The notes under the pieces are model-generated. The model saw nothing but the letters and a program-made list of their open reading frames with translations, did no database searches and was not told the origin of the DNA. From the NCBI GenBank assembly GCA_947069175.1, contig CAMTDV010000003.1:31405353-31469352 (forward strand): a stretch of 64,000 bases of DNA. The letters are read 5' to 3'. Positions 62,401 to 64,000 of the stretch are shown here, in pieces; position 1 is the stretch's first letter; each line of letters starts with the position of its first letter. Origin of the DNA: Scalesia atractyloides (taxonomy: Eukaryota > Streptophyta > Magnoliopsida > Asterales > Asteraceae). Both the position numbers and the translations under genes were made by a program.

Positions 62401-63993
62401 CAATTCCTGCCATGAAAGCACATTCTTCCTTTTCTACAGAGTTTTTAGCCAACTTTTGAGCCTCTGCAATAGCAAACTGCTACATTTTAGCCGTTAAGAT
62501 CTTGAACTTGAAACATTCACTCTTACCTTCAATCTCTGAGCCATTAGATCTTTCGGTTTCTTCCTCATTCTTGTTTTCTTCAATTTTAGAAACTTTACTT
62601 ACTTCCAATTCTTCACCCATTACCTCAGCCACAACAGGGAGCTCCTCCAAGCTAGCTTCTTCGATAATTTCCTCGCATTCCTCTTCTTAAAAATTTCTGC
62701 CATAAAGGCATGTGAAACAATAACTGCCGATAAGTTTTCAAAGCTCATCCCAGTCATACTGTTCGGGCACTTCCTATAGAGATTGAGCTACCAAGGCATT
62801 ATTTGCTGAAGGAGTAAGATTATATGAGGCACTAGATATAGAATTTGAAGCATTTGAAGAATTTGTATTTGCTCTTGAGTTGTTTCTACTTTAGTAATTG
62901 TTTGATCTCTCCATCTTGTCTTTCGGCAATCCCGTGCATAATGCCCATAGATGTTACAATTGTAACACTTTACTTTTGTTATATCAATGCCCATTCGAGT
63001 CTTAGTCTGACCACTAATAAACTTCTTCCCCGTTGTGGTCCCATGGGCGGCGGCGGTTCTAGACGGAGGTTTTAGGGATCTTACAGATTCGGCAGAAAGA
63101 AAGAGACATATAGGCATAAAATTAGCGGAAGCTTTTCATTTCATTCATTCATACCGAAAGAGTATACATCTTGACTGGCTGGCAGAGTTCCTGGAGAGAA
63201 TCCGCCAACGTTTCACCTAAGGGAGCTTCCAAAACTTAACAAACAATGAACACACAACACCTATTTGTAGACATGACAACTCGTGCGAACCAAGCATGTT
63301 GTCACTCGTACAAAGGGTCATTCGTACGAGTGAGATGTTATCACTCATACGAGTAACAAGAGTCACTCATACGAAGCACAAAGTCACTCGTACGAGGCAC
63401 ATGTCACTCGTACGAGCCAATACTTGTTCGCACTTAGGTCGTGTGTCATAGCTAATCTATACAATATTCAACACACACTCTTTCAAGCTTACTCGCACAA
63501 TGACGACCACAAAGTGCATCAACACCCGTCTTCATAAGAAACTTCTTTGCTCTTTGAACCAATAAAGCCATGTTAAGTTGAAGATCTAGTTCTTCCATTT
63601 CATCCTGATCGATTTGGTCAAAATCTTCATCGAGACTCGATTGCTCAACAAGCTTTCTTAGACAAAAAATTTCATATGCCGTCATGAAAGATACCAAAGA
63701 CTTGTATTATCTTTTATAAGTCTCAAACAACTCGGATCCAACTTTGGAATGTTCAAGCTAGGTGCTTAAGATTTCTGACTTCCATCAGATGAGTAGATTC
63801 CTTGATATGGATTAGCATTTCCACCCAAAATACTTGCACTTTCGCTTACAAAAGCATGATGACCTTCAGAAGTTTCATTTTCTGTATAAAGTGCGACACC
63901 TGCTCCACTAGTACTCACCTTATCTCCCAGTCTTGAAGCTTTATACAGCTGAGGGTCTTGTATCTTCTCAAAATCAGATGCTTGATCTTCCAT
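62401..63993 (-). pseudogene. Copia element J Gag (interrupted by solo LTR)
   Basis: On the minus strand from the right edge: FVSESASILGGNANPYQG, then after stops MVSFMTAYEIFCLRKLVEQ, DFDQIDQDEMEELDLQLNMA and AKKFLMKTG, as in other Copia Gags here (compare YEQIDQDEMELMDIKWAFA in B). The solo LTR at 63034-63524 interrupts after KTG. Beyond it the frame resumes KKFISGQTKTRMGIDI with zinc knuckle CYNCNIYGHYARDC, followed by an acidic region down to about 62401. The true N-terminus is probably outside the window. Stops show it is dead. Confidence 0.8.
63034..63524 (-). mobile_element. Solo LTR (491 bp) nested in Gag of J, with perfect 5-bp duplication
   Basis: In plus orientation it starts TGTGGTCCCATGG and ends GTGCATCAACA; minus strand TGTTGATGCAC...ACCACA. 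The flanks are CCCGT at 63029-63033 and CCCGT at 63525-63529. Removing it restores the Gag frame across AAGACGGG. It holds a dense array of TCACTCGTACGAG motifs at about 63290-63440. Its start resembles the LTRs of C, D and I. Confidence 0.9.
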
Positions 63994-64000
63994 ATTCCAA

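Overview
The window is nuclear DNA of a flowering plant. It contains one clear host gene, with plant-type introns, in a region built mostly of LTR retrotransposons inserted into one another. The element types (SIRE-like Copia with an extra ORF, chromodomain Gypsy with long LTRs) suggest a large eudicot genome. The daisy family (Asteraceae) is my best guess, from familiarity with such elements and not from any search.

Layout. 1-1184: 5' end of a minus-strand Copia element (A) inserted in a Gypsy LTR that continues to 2544. 2545-6421: LTR-derived sequence, including a chromovirus-like LTR with a 51-bp tandem repeat and a piece of a Copia-type LTR. 6422-22163: non-autonomous Copia-like element C (plus) with both LTRs. 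It carries only a long decayed ORF of unknown function and is split by a complete minus-strand SIRE-like Copia element B (9695-20628). 22164-22284: an inverted LTR/PBS fragment that forms a hairpin with C's 3' LTR. 22285-28243: minus-strand chromovirus E, 5' truncated. 28247-36588: plus-strand Copia element D, same family as B, 5' truncated, with an extra ORF after pol. 36589-44497: minus-strand chromovirus H. 44498-45838: another LTR-like piece. 45839-49890: gene-poor DNA with a hAT-like MITE, a SINE-like tRNA-derived unit and a poly-C run. 49898-53917: a six-exon RopGEF gene (PRONE domain, 508 aa predicted). 53918-58886: AT-rich DNA, a MITE-like inverted repeat and a 3.1-kb solo LTR with a perfect 5-bp target duplication. 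58887-62297: 5' half of Copia element I (same family as A). 62401-64000: minus-strand Copia gag (J) interrupted by a 491-bp solo LTR with a perfect 5-bp duplication.

How it fits together. Apart from the RopGEF, every coding stretch is a mutated retroelement ORF. Nesting order is readable: B lies inside C and has more similar LTRs than C. Two head-on junctions (E/D and I/J) look like deletions that removed parts of two neighbouring elements at once. The RopGEF is expected to activate ROP/RAC GTPases at the plasma membrane.

Most unusual signals: (1) arrays of the palindrome TCGTACGA and its transition variants, shared by the LTRs, leaders and spacers of several Copia families; (2) an uncharacterised retroelement protein that occurs both downstream of pol (D) and as the only ORF of a pol-less element (C); (3) a RopGEF that has lost the tandem tryptophans of the PRONE domain and has a GC-AG intron of 93 bp that is open in frame; (4) a 106-bp LTR hairpin whose loop is a primer-binding site.
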